Origin: Thermococcus barophilus MP
GTDB taxonomy: Archaea > Methanobacteriota_B > Thermococci > Thermococcales > Thermococcaceae
Assembly (NCBI RefSeq): GCF_000151105.2
Contig: NC_014804.1
Location: 558,001 to 622,000 of the forward strand
Length of the DNA: 64,000 nt
Reading direction: 5' to 3'
Position 1 is the stretch's first letter. Every line of letters starts with the position of its first letter. The position numbers and the translations under genes are program-made. A model generated the notes under the pieces. It saw only the letters and a list, made by a program, of their open reading frames with translations, searched no databases and was not told the DNA's origin. Below, one piece after another: positions 24,776-32,926 of the stretch.

Positions 24776-27454
24776 ATGATAAAAGAACTTTTCAGCAATC
24801 TTGAAAGCGAAATAGTTTCAGTTAGGGAGTTCCCACCAAAAGAGGGGATATATGGAGAGTTTGCATTTAAAAATCCCGAAATAAATCAGCTCGTGGAGAA
24901 CTTGGGATTTAGGCTGTATAAGCATCAGGTTGAAGCGCTTAAAAAACTCTATTCTGGAAGAAACATTGTTGTAACAACTCCTACAGCCTCCGGTAAGAGT
25001 GAGATCTTCAGGTTGGCTATTTTTGATAACTACCTTTCAAACCCTCAGCACACTTATCTCCTGATCTATCCAACCCGCGCTTTAATAAACAACCAGTATG
25101 AGAAATTTTCCCTTGAGAACTTCCACTTCTTTCAGATAACAAAGAAAATGGTGAATGCAAAGATTTTAACGGGAGATGTTGAGTGGAACGAGAGAAGGAT
25201 AATTTTAAGAGAAAAGCCCAGAGTCATCTTCACAACCCCAGATATGCTCCACTACAACATCTTAAGGAATTTGAAAGACTACGAATGGCTTTTAAAGAAT
25301 TTGCGGTATTTGGTTGTTGATGAGCTTCACGTTTACAGAGGGGTCTTTGGGACAAATGCCGCTTACGTCTTCAGACGGTTGCTAAAGGCATTAAAGCGTT
25401 TAGGTGCAAAACCTCAAATTATAACCCTCTCTGCAACTCTCAGAAATCCGAAAGAGTTTGCTGAGGACTTTTTTGGTTTGGAGTTTGAAGCTGTTACAGG
25501 GGCAACAAATCCATTTCCAAAGCGCTATCTAATTCTCTTCGAACCTCGAAGGCTGAATGAAATGCAGCTTTTGAGAGCCGTAGTTGAGAAATTGGCAGAG
25601 AAGGGGGTTAAAACTCTTGTCTTCTTTGATTCAAGGAAAGGAACTGAGAAGCTCATGAGGTTTCTGCTTTCATCACCAGCTGTTTACAAAACATCCACTT
25701 ACAAAGGAACCCTTCCCAAGAACATCCGTTGGGAAATTGAGCGGGACTTTAAAGAAGGAAGGCTTTTGGTTTTGCTAACAACAAATGCTTTAGAGCTTGG
25801 TATAGACATCGGAGACTTGGATGCCGTCATCAACTATGGAATTCCACCAGATGGACTGTTTTCTTTAATCCAGCGCTTCGGAAGAGCTGGACGTTTAAAA
25901 AAGAGGGAAGCAATAAACGGCATTGTTCTTAGAAAGAACGGTCTGGACTATTACTACAAAGAGCACTTAGATGAGCTTGTTGAGCGGTTGGAGAAAGGAA
26001 TAATCGAATATATGCCCGTTAATTTGAAGAATCGCTTGGTTGTCAAAAAGCATCTTCACTACCTCCTGACCGAGCTTAAAGTCCTTGACTGGGATGAGCT
26101 GAACGATTTCGAAAAAGCCGTAGCTGAAGAGCTGATAAAGGAGAAAAAGGCTAAACTCTACGAAAACCCACTAACTGGGAAGAAGGAGCTTAGAATTTTA
26201 AGACCAGCTTTTAGCTATTCATCAATCAGAACGGCAAGTGATGAAAGTTACTTCTTGGTTTTAGATGAGCCGTGGATAAGGTATAAGCTACTGGAAAAAG
26301 AAAGCTTAAGCGACCTTCTGCGCTTCATAAACTGGCTCAAGCTTAAAGGTTACCTCATTGAAGAGGTTGACAACCCAGAGTACTATCGCTCATTACTGCC
26401 GGGAATGGCATACTTCTCAAGAGGAGAGCTTTACATGGCTAAAGATAAGCTGAAAATTGGAAAATTCCACTTCATCTTTGCCAAGCAGCTTAATAGATTT
26501 TGGGAAGTTGAAACTTTTGCCTCAAAGCGTGAAGAAGTTGAAATTCTTGAGATCTACAAGAAAAAGCAGTTCAAAGATGCTGAAATCTATATTGGCCGGC
26601 TCAAAGTTAAGCATAGGTATTGGGGCTTTGCTGTGAAAGGAAAAGATACACATCTCTACCTCCAAGAGCTGATCAAGCTTAGAGAAGAGGGTATTCTGAA
26701 AGGTGAAATTTATGCACCTCTTGTTGGAGGGTTTGAGTTTACGGAACTGAGCGATGAAGAATGGGAAATCCTCGACTGGGAAAAGTTCGCCAAGGTTGAA
26801 TTTGATGAGCCTCTGGAAAGAGAATTTGAAACTGATGGCATCTGGCTTGTGTTTCCCGATAAGATTAGAGAGATTGCCAGAGAGGAATTCCATAAGTTCT
26901 TTAGGATAGCACTTGAGAAAGATCAAGGAGATTTGGCGTTTTCCATCTATGAGCGTTTGGATAGGAGGAAGCTCTTTCCGGAGCTTTTAGGAGCTACAAC
27001 CTACTACATAAGAAAAACAATTGGAGATGTTCTTGAGAAAGCAAAGAGTAAAGATGATGAGCTTGCATTAGCTATAAAGAAAATGATTGACAGCAAAGAC
27101 GGCATAGGGAACGGATTGCATGCAATAGAGCACAACATGATAAAAATTGCCCCAATCTTTACCTACGTTGACAGCAGAGAGCTTGGTGGCTACAGTTATG
27201 AGAGCTTTCCGAATCCACCACACATAGGGAAGCCGATAGTCTTCATCTACGATGGAAATGAGGGAGGCTTTGGATTAGCAGAGATACTCTATGAAAATGC
27301 AGAAAAGTTGATGGAAAAAAGCTTTGAGCACTTGAAGAGCTGTAAATGTATAGATGGATGCCCGCTTTGTGTTTATTCGCCTAAATGTGGAACATTCAAC
27401 GAGTTCTTAGACAAGTGGCAGGCGATGAAAATTTGGGAGGGGGTTTTGAAGTGA
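24776..27454 (+). CDS. YprA/MrfA-like superfamily 2 helicase (DUF1998)
   Basis: An 892-residue DEAD/DEAH-type helicase. Walker A is TTPTASGKSE near residue 65, box II VVDELHVYRG, motif III SATLRNP, and motif VI QRFGRAGRLKKRE. The C-terminal DUF1998 region holds four cysteines, CKCIDGCPLCVYSPKCG, near residue 860, a metal site as in MrfA of Bacillus (a mitomycin-lesion repair helicase). Its archaeal role is likely DNA repair or structure processing (inference). The TATA-like AAAAATTTAT ends about 26 nt before the ATG and no ribosome site is present, so the mRNA appears leaderless. Confidence 0.9.
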   Translation: MIKELFSNLESEIVSVREFPPKEGIYGEFAFKNPEINQLVENLGFRLYKHQVEALKKLYSGRNIVVTTPTASGKSEIFRLAIFDNYLSNPQHTYLLIYPTRALINNQYEKFSLENFHFFQITKKMVNAKILTGDVEWNERRIILREKPRVIFTTPDMLHYNILRNLKDYEWLLKNLRYLVVDELHVYRGVFGTNAAYVFRRLLKALKRLGAKPQIITLSATLRNPKEFAEDFFGLEFEAVTGATNPFPKRYLILFEPRRLNEMQLLRAVVEKLAEKGVKTLVFFDSRKGTEKLMRFLLSSPAVYKTSTYKGTLPKNIRWEIERDFKEGRLLVLLTTNALELGIDIGDLDAVINYGIPPDGLFSLIQRFGRAGRLKKREAINGIVLRKNGLDYYYKEHLDELVERLEKGIIEYMPVNLKNRLVVKKHLHYLLTELKVLDWDELNDFEKAVAEELIKEKKAKLYENPLTGKKELRILRPAFSYSSIRTASDESYFLVLDEPWIRYKLLEKESLSDLLRFINWLKLKGYLIEEVDNPEYYRSLLPGMAYFSRGELYMAKDKLKIGKFHFIFAKQLNRFWEVETFASKREEVEILEIYKKKQFKDAEIYIGRLKVKHRYWGFAVKGKDTHLYLQELIKLREEGILKGEIYAPLVGGFEFTELSDEEWEILDWEKFAKVEFDEPLEREFETDGIWLVFPDKIREIAREEFHKFFRIALEKDQGDLAFSIYERLDRRKLFPELLGATTYYIRKTIGDVLEKAKSKDDELALAIKKMIDSKDGIGNGLHAIEHNMIKIAPIFTYVDSRELGGYSYESFPNPPHIGKPIVFIYDGNEGGFGLAEILYENAEKLMEKSFEHLKSCKCIDGCPLCVYSPKCGTFNEFLDKWQAMKIWEGVLK

Positions 27455-27467
27455 GCATTATAATCCT

Positions 27468-28085
27468 TTAAATACTCCTCATGAAAAGGGGCCTTAATTT
27501 AATCCGTCCCCGTGTTTTCTCGATTAAAAGATTCATGAGAGACCCAGCTTCACCTTTTCTTATTTCCACTGTGAACCTTACACGCTCTCCATATTCCTCG
27601 TCAACAACTTTTCCACCGTTTTTCTCAACAGTTTCCTTGACTGTATGGTAAAGGTTGTAAGGAAATACTGTCTCAAAGCGCTCTGTTTCGAAAATCTCAG
27701 ATATCCCCGCGTTTTCAATCGCTAAACTTGCTGCATCACTGTAAGCCTTAACTAATCCACCGTATCCGAGTTTTATGCCTCCAAAGTACCTCGTAACCAC
27801 AACGACGACATTGCTAAGTCCTTTGTTTTGAATGACCTTAAGGACGGGCTTTCCAGCAGAACCTTTGGGCTCGCCGTCGTCGTCATAACGGAGGGCAAAG
27901 CTTTTACCATCATTTATCAGATAAGCAGAAACATTGTGAGCTGCATCTCTGTGATGTGCCTTTATCTTGGCTATGAATGCCTTTGCTTCTTCCTCCGAGT
28001 TCGCCGGAGATGCATAGCCTATAAAGACAGACTTCTTAATAACAAGTTCAGCAGTCCCTATGCCTCTGAGTGTTTTATAACTCAT
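27468..28085 (-). CDS. YigZ/IMPACT family protein
   Basis: A 205-residue protein of the UPF0029/YigZ (IMPACT) family. Signatures are KSVFIGYASPANSEEEA, AHHRDAAHNVSAYLI, DDGEPKGSAGKP and VVVTRYFGGIKLGYGGL. YigZ-like proteins are implicated in translation stress; the archaeal role is not known. The start follows the HAD gene by three bases, with GGATGAT as ribosome site, suggesting a two-gene operon. Confidence 0.9.
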   Translation of the reverse strand: MSYKTLRGIGTAELVIKKSVFIGYASPANSEEEAKAFIAKIKAHHRDAAHNVSAYLINDGKSFALRYDDDGEPKGSAGKPVLKVIQNKGLSNVVVVVTRYFGGIKLGYGGLVKAYSDAASLAIENAGISEIFETERFETVFPYNLYHTVKETVEKNGGKVVDEEYGERVRFTVEIRKGEAGSLMNLLIEKTRGRIKLRPLFMRSI

Positions 28086-28088
28086 ATA

Positions 28089-28541
28089 TCATCCTCTCAG
28101 CGTCGCTATCAGCTTCTTCTCATTCAGCAGCATTGCTATTGCATCCTTAACGTCTTTAACCACTATATCGCTTGCTAAAAGTGCATCAACTGTTGCTCCT
28201 TCTTCACCCACCACACAGAAAGCTAATTCAGCATTTTCAAGCATTCTAACGTCGTTATTGCCGTTGCCTACTCCAATGTACGGTTCATACTTCATTGCCT
28301 TCTCAAGCTTGTCATTGCCATCCCTAACGCGCTCGATTTTGACGTTTAAGCCTTTGAACTCCTCTTCTAATGTCCCAAAGGTATCTGCACTTAAAACAAC
28401 TACGATGTATTTCTCGCTGAGCCTTTCAAGAAGCCTCTTGACTTCCTCGCTTACTCTCCCTTCAACTCCCAGAGTTCCGTTTAAGTCAAAAACAACTGCT
28501 CTGGCTTCAATTTTCCCGTAGTTTGGGACTTCGATTGTCAT
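28089..28541 (-). CDS. Soluble P-type ATPase-like HAD phosphatase
   Basis: A 150-residue HAD protein of the soluble P-type ATPase-like group (COG4087 type). The nucleophile motif is VVFDLNGTLG, with Asn in place of the usual second Asp, as seen in this group. Motif II is VVLSADT, Lys is in GNDKLEKAM, and motif IV GNGNNDVRML. Substrate unknown. GGTGATAAT precedes the ATG. It shares its upstream region with the divergent MNT gene. Confidence 0.85.
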   Translation of the reverse strand: MTIEVPNYGKIEARAVVFDLNGTLGVEGRVSEEVKRLLERLSEKYIVVVLSADTFGTLEEEFKGLNVKIERVRDGNDKLEKAMKYEPYIGVGNGNNDVRMLENAELAFCVVGEEGATVDALLASDIVVKDVKDAIAMLLNEKKLIATLRG

Positions 28542-28609
28542 ATTATCACCACTGAGAGAAGGGTTTAAAGGGTCTTAAGCCTTTTGGGAAAAAGTTAAAT
28601 TTCGAAAAT

Positions 28610-29056
28610 ATGTTAGTTCACTTGAGAAAAATGAATGAGGAAATCATAGAAGAGCTAAAGAATTTTGCAAGGGATTTAGAAAAATTGTTGGGGGAGCGGT
28701 TAGTAGCAGTTATAATCTTTGGATCTGTTCTGACTTCTGAAAGCTTTGAAGACATTGATATTCTTGTAGTAGTCGATAACACTTCCAAAGATGAACTCAA
28801 GGAAATTAGGAGGCTAAAGATCAAATACAGATACAAACTTGGCAAATACATTGATCTGAACATTTGTGAGTTTAGTGACCTCAACAAAGGTGTTGTATAT
28901 ATTGCAGTGGCATTTGGAAAGGAGATTTACTCAACAGGAAAATGGAAACAAAAAAAGGAAGAAATAAAGAAGAGAGCAAAAGAACGAAAACTTCAGTTCA
29001 TAGAAAAACATGGAAAAAGGGTGGTTAGATGGGAGTTAGCAGAGCTTATAAGTTGA
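28610..29056 (+). CDS. Minimal nucleotidyltransferase (MNT antitoxin-type)
   Basis: A 148-residue Pol-beta-fold nucleotidyltransferase. The catalytic pattern GSVLTSESFEDIDILVVVD (GS then DxD) is complete, so it could be active. Such MNT proteins work with HEPN partners as a toxin–antitoxin pair in which MNT adenylylates (AMPylates) the HEPN RNase. The ATG at 28610 is first in frame; ATG at 28631 is also possible, since the TATA-like GTTAAATTTC is only about 15 nt upstream of the first. The 3' end overlaps the HEPN gene by 28 nt. Confidence 0.85.
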   Translation: MLVHLRKMNEEIIEELKNFARDLEKLLGERLVAVIIFGSVLTSESFEDIDILVVVDNTSKDELKEIRRLKIKYRYKLGKYIDLNICEFSDLNKGVVYIAVAFGKEIYSTGKWKQKKEEIKKRAKERKLQFIEKHGKRVVRWELAELIS

Positions 29057-29412
29057 GGCTTATTCAAGCAGATATTGACTTGGCAAAGAGTGCATATGAA
29101 AAAGGGTACTATGAGATGGCAATATTTCACTGCCAGCAAGCAATAGAAAAAAGCCTAAAACTACTCCTTGAAGAAAAAGCTGGCAAATACGTCAGAACCC
29201 ATGATTTGATGTTTCTGAGGGATTTAGTTGGGGAGTTTGAGGAAATTAGGGAGCTTTTGTTGGACGATGAATTTTTAGATAGACTTGAAGAGGGTTATTT
29301 CTATGGAAGATACTGGGATAAACCAATAGAGCCATTTGAGGATTTTGAAGTCCAAAAGGCAATTTACTTAGCGGAAGAGATTTTTAAGAGAATTAAAGGA
29401 CTGTTAGGGTGA
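29029..29412 (+). CDS. HEPN-domain protein (toxin-type partner)
   Basis: A 127-residue HEPN protein. The helical pattern YYEMAIFHCQQAIEKSLKLLL and the motif VRTHDLMFL identify the PF05168-type HEPN rather than the HepT/DUF86 type. The catalytic RX4-6H motif of RNase-active HEPNs is not clearly present, so it may act through binding rather than cleavage. It overlaps the MNT gene, as is usual for the pair. Confidence 0.88.
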   Translation: MGVSRAYKLRLIQADIDLAKSAYEKGYYEMAIFHCQQAIEKSLKLLLEEKAGKYVRTHDLMFLRDLVGEFEEIRELLLDDEFLDRLEEGYFYGRYWDKPIEPFEDFEVQKAIYLAEEIFKRIKGLLG

Positions 29413-29416
29413 TTAT

Positions 29417-29947
29417 ATGAGGATTGCTTGGGGGATCAGCGGAGCAGGGCATCTCCTCAAGGAAAGTATTGAAATTCTCGAGAAATTGAAGGATAAGCAC
29501 GAAATTAAAATCTTCTTATCAAGAGCGGGCGAGGAAGTTGCCAAAATGTACAAACTTTTTGATAGGCTTGAAAAGTTTCCTCTTGTTAAGGAATCTAAAC
29601 AGGGCTTTTCCTTTCCCTCATGTGGCGCCTTTAACTTGGAGAGATTTGATGTATTCATTATCTCTCCCGCAACTTCAAACACCGTTGCCAAGATTAGACT
29701 CGGAATCGCTGATTCCCTCTTATCTTGCTGTGCTTCCCAAGCTTTGAAGAGCAGGGTTCCACTGATATTGGTTCCAACTGACTCAAAGCCCGTTGTCGAA
29801 ACTAAAGCCCCAAATGGTCAGATTTTCAAGATATATGTTAGAAAAGTTGATTTGGAACACCTAAGAGCACTGAAGAGAGAAGGAGTTATAATTTTGGAGC
29901 ATCCTTATGAGGTTGAAAAGGCTTTGGAGCGATTTCTATGGACATAA
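29417..29947 (+). CDS. Archaeoflavoprotein (AfpA-like)
   Basis: A 176-residue flavoprotein of the AfpA/dihydromethanopterin-reductase-like family. N-terminal AWGISGAGHLLKES binds the FMN phosphate; the central PATSNTVAKIRLGIADSL and VPTDSKPVV are the other FMN contacts. Two Cys residues (SCCAS) lie in this region. Members accept electrons from ferredoxin or NAD(P)H in methanogens; here the substrate is unknown. GGGTGATT lies before the ATG. Its end overlaps the convergent secreted protein gene by 43 nt. Confidence 0.8.
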   Translation: MRIAWGISGAGHLLKESIEILEKLKDKHEIKIFLSRAGEEVAKMYKLFDRLEKFPLVKESKQGFSFPSCGAFNLERFDVFIISPATSNTVAKIRLGIADSLLSCCASQALKSRVPLILVPTDSKPVVETKAPNGQIFKIYVRKVDLEHLRALKREGVIILEHPYEVEKALERFLWT

Positions 29948-31971
29948 TAAAAGTTCCCATCGCTGTCAATGTAAACGTAATCTGGAGAGTAGCCTGGTCC
30001 TGAATATAAATTATGCCCATCAAGGCGATACCAAAGGGATCTGGCGGCTTCAAGTTTGTTAAGCTCGTTAAGAATTGATAAATCTCCGTGAGTAATCATC
30101 GTAAGTAGTTTTTTCATGTATGCATCGCTTATCTGAAAGCTTATGTAAGAGGCAAAAAATTCATACCCCGTTATGAACTCTTTGGATATGTCCTTAAGTG
30201 GATATGCAGGAGTAACTTTGATTCCAAATCTTTCGTAAAATTCTCTTAATGCAAACTTATCCGGTCTGTATGGGATCAGCCCAAGAGCCATCAGTTCAAT
30301 GGTTTCTCTGGAATATTTTTTAGGCCAATCTGGTTCAAAAGGATATATATGCTCTGGAATCTTGGGATAGGGATCAAGACCAAGAACATAAAATGCTCTA
30401 TAACTGCTCCCGATCAATAAAGGAACTCTCCATATAACGATAACCTCGGAGTGGTCAAGCTTCCCTCCGCTTAAACTTGCGGGGATTTGAATAGCCCATG
30501 CGTCTATGTTGAAGTCCATGAAAAGGTTGTTCAGGAAAACTACCTCGGTCTCTCCGTCATATCCGCATATTCCCGATTCCAGTGTTCCCACTATTGGCAC
30601 GTCATAAGAATGGACGTAAATGTTCACAAAATATGCAATATGGAGGGGAGTAATCGAGTAAAAAGGAACTGGTTTTTTGTAGTAGTTGAGGAGCTTACGC
30701 TTTGCATCGTCGTAAAAAAATTTCATGGCACCGTCAAGTTTTATTTTATGATAACGAGTGAAGCCCAAATCCGGGTAAACAGCTTCATAGACCTGCAGGG
30801 GTTTAAACTCAGCAGCTTTTCTCCACATGTATTCAATTTGTGACTCTGTATATAGCTGGGCATTCTGAAACCAATACCGTCCTTTTCCGTTAAAGTATAT
30901 GGGGAATACCAGAGGGTAATGAGCCAGTACAAGACTAATGGAGTTCTTGTTTCCTTTTGCATCGTAGGCTTCTATTGTTATGGTATAGTTCCCCCATTTT
31001 AATGGGAACTGAATGACGTGCGTATAGCTCAGAGACTCCGTATTTATTTTGGTGCTGCTTTTTTCTTTTCCGTTTACAAAGATTCTAACCTGACGTGGCG
31101 GATTTGCGTTATCTTCAATAGTTAAGGATACTTCAACAGCACCTGAGGGCAGACTCTCTACTCTACCTCTCATTCTTGGCGGAGTTCTATCGTTTATGTG
31201 CTCTTTCTGGAATTCAGTCCATGTATTATATACCTTAGAGATTTCGAATTTATGAGCATTCCTTATAAACCACTCTCTGTAAGTTGTGTTTGACAGCATC
31301 TCATGCCTAACTGCATTTATCCCCGAAATAAACTCAGAAATCTCATATGGTTCAAATCCGCCAAAAAGCCCCTGCATGTTGTCTATAGCATTAACGATTT
31401 TTGGTGGCAGTCCAGATAAAGACATGCTGAGCTCTTTAATCAGCTGAATGTATTCAGTTAAGCTTCTTACTTGGTATATATAATGCGAGTTCTCTATCCC
31501 AGTGCGGATATGTGGTGGGAGGGTAGAATAAACATTCACGAACTCCCTAACCTGAGCATTGAAGATCTGCACCTTTTTAGAAAACTCTTCCAAGGTGTAT
31601 GGAGAATCTGAAAAGAGGAATCTCAGCATATCATCTCTGAGAGCAAGGGGCACTGAATTTAGGGTTTGGGTAACTTGCCAGCACAGTTCTGCAAATTTTT
31701 CCGTGTCGGTAATTTCGACATCTTCAAAGAGTGATGTATGGTATTTATAAACAGGATATACCTTTTCTATAATCTCAAGCTCCCCTTCACTTATTTTCCC
31801 GTCACTTAGAAATCCCAGCTGTTCTGCAATGTACTCATAGTCTGACTCAAGGGAGTATGTATTTACCGGTACAACAGGCTTTTTAACTTGAGGGGGTCGA
31901 AACGCAAGCATGAGGGCAAGAACATATATCACAATCAGGATTAATCCAGCTTTACGTAAGTCAATCTGCAT
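29905..31971 (-). CDS. Large membrane-anchored exported protein, unknown
   Basis: A 688-residue protein with an N-terminal membrane anchor (KAGLILIVIYVLALMLAF) and otherwise extracellular. Residues 90-250 look helical; 260-360 look like a beta sandwich (GAVEVSLTIEDNANPPRQVRIFV, of the Ig/cadherin-like kind). The remaining 330 residues hold aromatic-rich segments such as YYKKPVPFYSITPLHIAYFVN. Only one cysteine pair is likely (ESGICGYDG). I do not recognise the family or a catalytic motif. Ends are well bounded; start at ATG 31969-31971. Neighbours give no clue. Confidence 0.75.
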   Translation of the reverse strand: MQIDLRKAGLILIVIYVLALMLAFRPPQVKKPVVPVNTYSLESDYEYIAEQLGFLSDGKISEGELEIIEKVYPVYKYHTSLFEDVEITDTEKFAELCWQVTQTLNSVPLALRDDMLRFLFSDSPYTLEEFSKKVQIFNAQVREFVNVYSTLPPHIRTGIENSHYIYQVRSLTEYIQLIKELSMSLSGLPPKIVNAIDNMQGLFGGFEPYEISEFISGINAVRHEMLSNTTYREWFIRNAHKFEISKVYNTWTEFQKEHINDRTPPRMRGRVESLPSGAVEVSLTIEDNANPPRQVRIFVNGKEKSSTKINTESLSYTHVIQFPLKWGNYTITIEAYDAKGNKNSISLVLAHYPLVFPIYFNGKGRYWFQNAQLYTESQIEYMWRKAAEFKPLQVYEAVYPDLGFTRYHKIKLDGAMKFFYDDAKRKLLNYYKKPVPFYSITPLHIAYFVNIYVHSYDVPIVGTLESGICGYDGETEVVFLNNLFMDFNIDAWAIQIPASLSGGKLDHSEVIVIWRVPLLIGSSYRAFYVLGLDPYPKIPEHIYPFEPDWPKKYSRETIELMALGLIPYRPDKFALREFYERFGIKVTPAYPLKDISKEFITGYEFFASYISFQISDAYMKKLLTMITHGDLSILNELNKLEAARSLWYRLDGHNLYSGPGYSPDYVYIDSDGNFYYVHRNRSKAFSTS

Positions 31972-32084
31972 AACATTTCCCTATTTGTAAAATGGGTCTG
32001 TTACCTTATCAACTTTTCTGGACATATTTGCTGAGCTGAAATATCTTTAAATATTACCTTAGGTTTAGCTATTTTGGTGGTGTT

Positions 32085-32504
32085 ATGAAGAAGATCGTGA
32101 GGTTTGGGGTTTCTATTCCACAAGATTTGCTTGCGAAATTCGACAAGATTATTGATGAAAAAGGATACACAAACAGAAGCGAAGCTATTAGGGACTTGAT
32201 TAGGGACTTTATTGTGAGGCATGAATGGGAGGTTGGTGATGAGGAGGTTGCTGGAACAATTACAATAGTTTACAACCATGACGAAGCTGAGGTGGTTAAG
32301 GAGCTCCTGGATTTGCAGCACGACTATATTGATGAAATTGTATCAAGTTTGCATGTCCACATGGATGAGCACAACTGTCTTGAAGTTGTGGTTGTTAAAG
32401 GAAAAGCCACAAGGATAAAGAAAATTGCCGAGAGACTTATAAGCCTCAAGGGAGTTAAGCATGGAAAGCTTGTTATGACAACAACGGGTAGGGAGCTTGT
32501 CTGA
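32085..32504 (+). CDS. nikR: NikR nickel-responsive regulator
   Basis: A 139-residue ribbon-helix-helix regulator. The N-terminal RHH is [19 protein letters not shown] with [15 protein letters not shown]. The C-terminal ACT-like domain carries the nickel ligands H...HVH...C ([20 protein letters not shown], plus the earlier QHDYIDE His). It represses nickel uptake genes when nickel is sufficient. GGTGGTG precedes the ATG, and a TATA box (CTTTAAATATT, about 32045) lies 40 nt upstream. Confidence 0.93.
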   Translation: MKKIVRFGVSIPQDLLAKFDKIIDEKGYTNRSEAIRDLIRDFIVRHEWEVGDEEVAGTITIVYNHDEAEVVKELLDLQHDYIDEIVSSLHVHMDEHNCLEVVVVKGKATRIKKIAERLISLKGVKHGKLVMTTTGRELV

Positions 32505-32546
32505 AGAAAAGCTTATAAGTCAACCCTCTCTCATCTTTTCTTGGGT

Positions 32547-32623
32547 GCCGGGGTAGCCTAGCTCGGTAGGGCGGGGGACTCGTAATCCCCAGATCCCGGG
32601 TTCAAATCCCGGTCCCGGCTCCA
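32547..32623 (+). tRNA. tRNA-Thr (CGT)
   Basis: A full cloverleaf: acceptor GCCGGGG with TCCCGGC, D-arm around GCCTAGCTCGGTAGGGC, anticodon stem GGGGA/TCCCC with loop CTCGTAA (anticodon CGT), and T-arm CCGGG-TTCAAAT-CCCGG. Discriminator is T, as in archaeal tRNA-Thr, and CCA is encoded (32621-32623). A TATA element (CTTATAAG, about 32512-32519) lies 28-35 nt upstream. Confidence 0.96.
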
Positions 32624-32746
32624 TACAAACTTTTTCTAACGAAGAGTTTGATCAAAGTTTGCTGTGCTCCAAGCTTGAAGTCAGAACACTTTGCTCACCC
32701 TCACTAATTCAGTTTTGTTACCTCCCTTTACAGAGACGATAAAAGC

Positions 32747-32926
32747 TTATGGAGCGAGATTAGCGGATATCACTATCAGGTTGTCAAGAATATCAGGAAG
32801 GTATCTTCCCAATCTAAATATCCACCAGACTGAAAATATGCCTACACCGTAAGCAAGCCCAAAGAAAAAGGGAAAGAGGATATAGCGCTTATTCTTAATT
32901 GTCCCTTCACCCTCATCATTTCCCAA
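32747..32926 (-). CDS. Small membrane protein behind uppS, TTG start
   Basis: A 59-residue frame overlapping the end of uppS by 11 nt. TTG at 32924-32926 is preceded by GAGGGAGAGACGGT, a fair ribosome site inside uppS. The protein starts MGNDEGEGTIKNKRY, then one or two hydrophobic helices (ILFPFFFGLAYGVGIFSVWW), then RLGRYLPDILDNLIVIS. Its clean hydrophobic/charged pattern, with positive residues flanking the helix, looks coding. It may help anchor or support the prenyltransferase (inference). Short, so less certain than its neighbours. Confidence 0.6.
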   Translation of the reverse strand: MGNDEGEGTIKNKRYILFPFFFGLAYGVGIFSVWWIFRLGRYLPDILDNLIVISANLAP

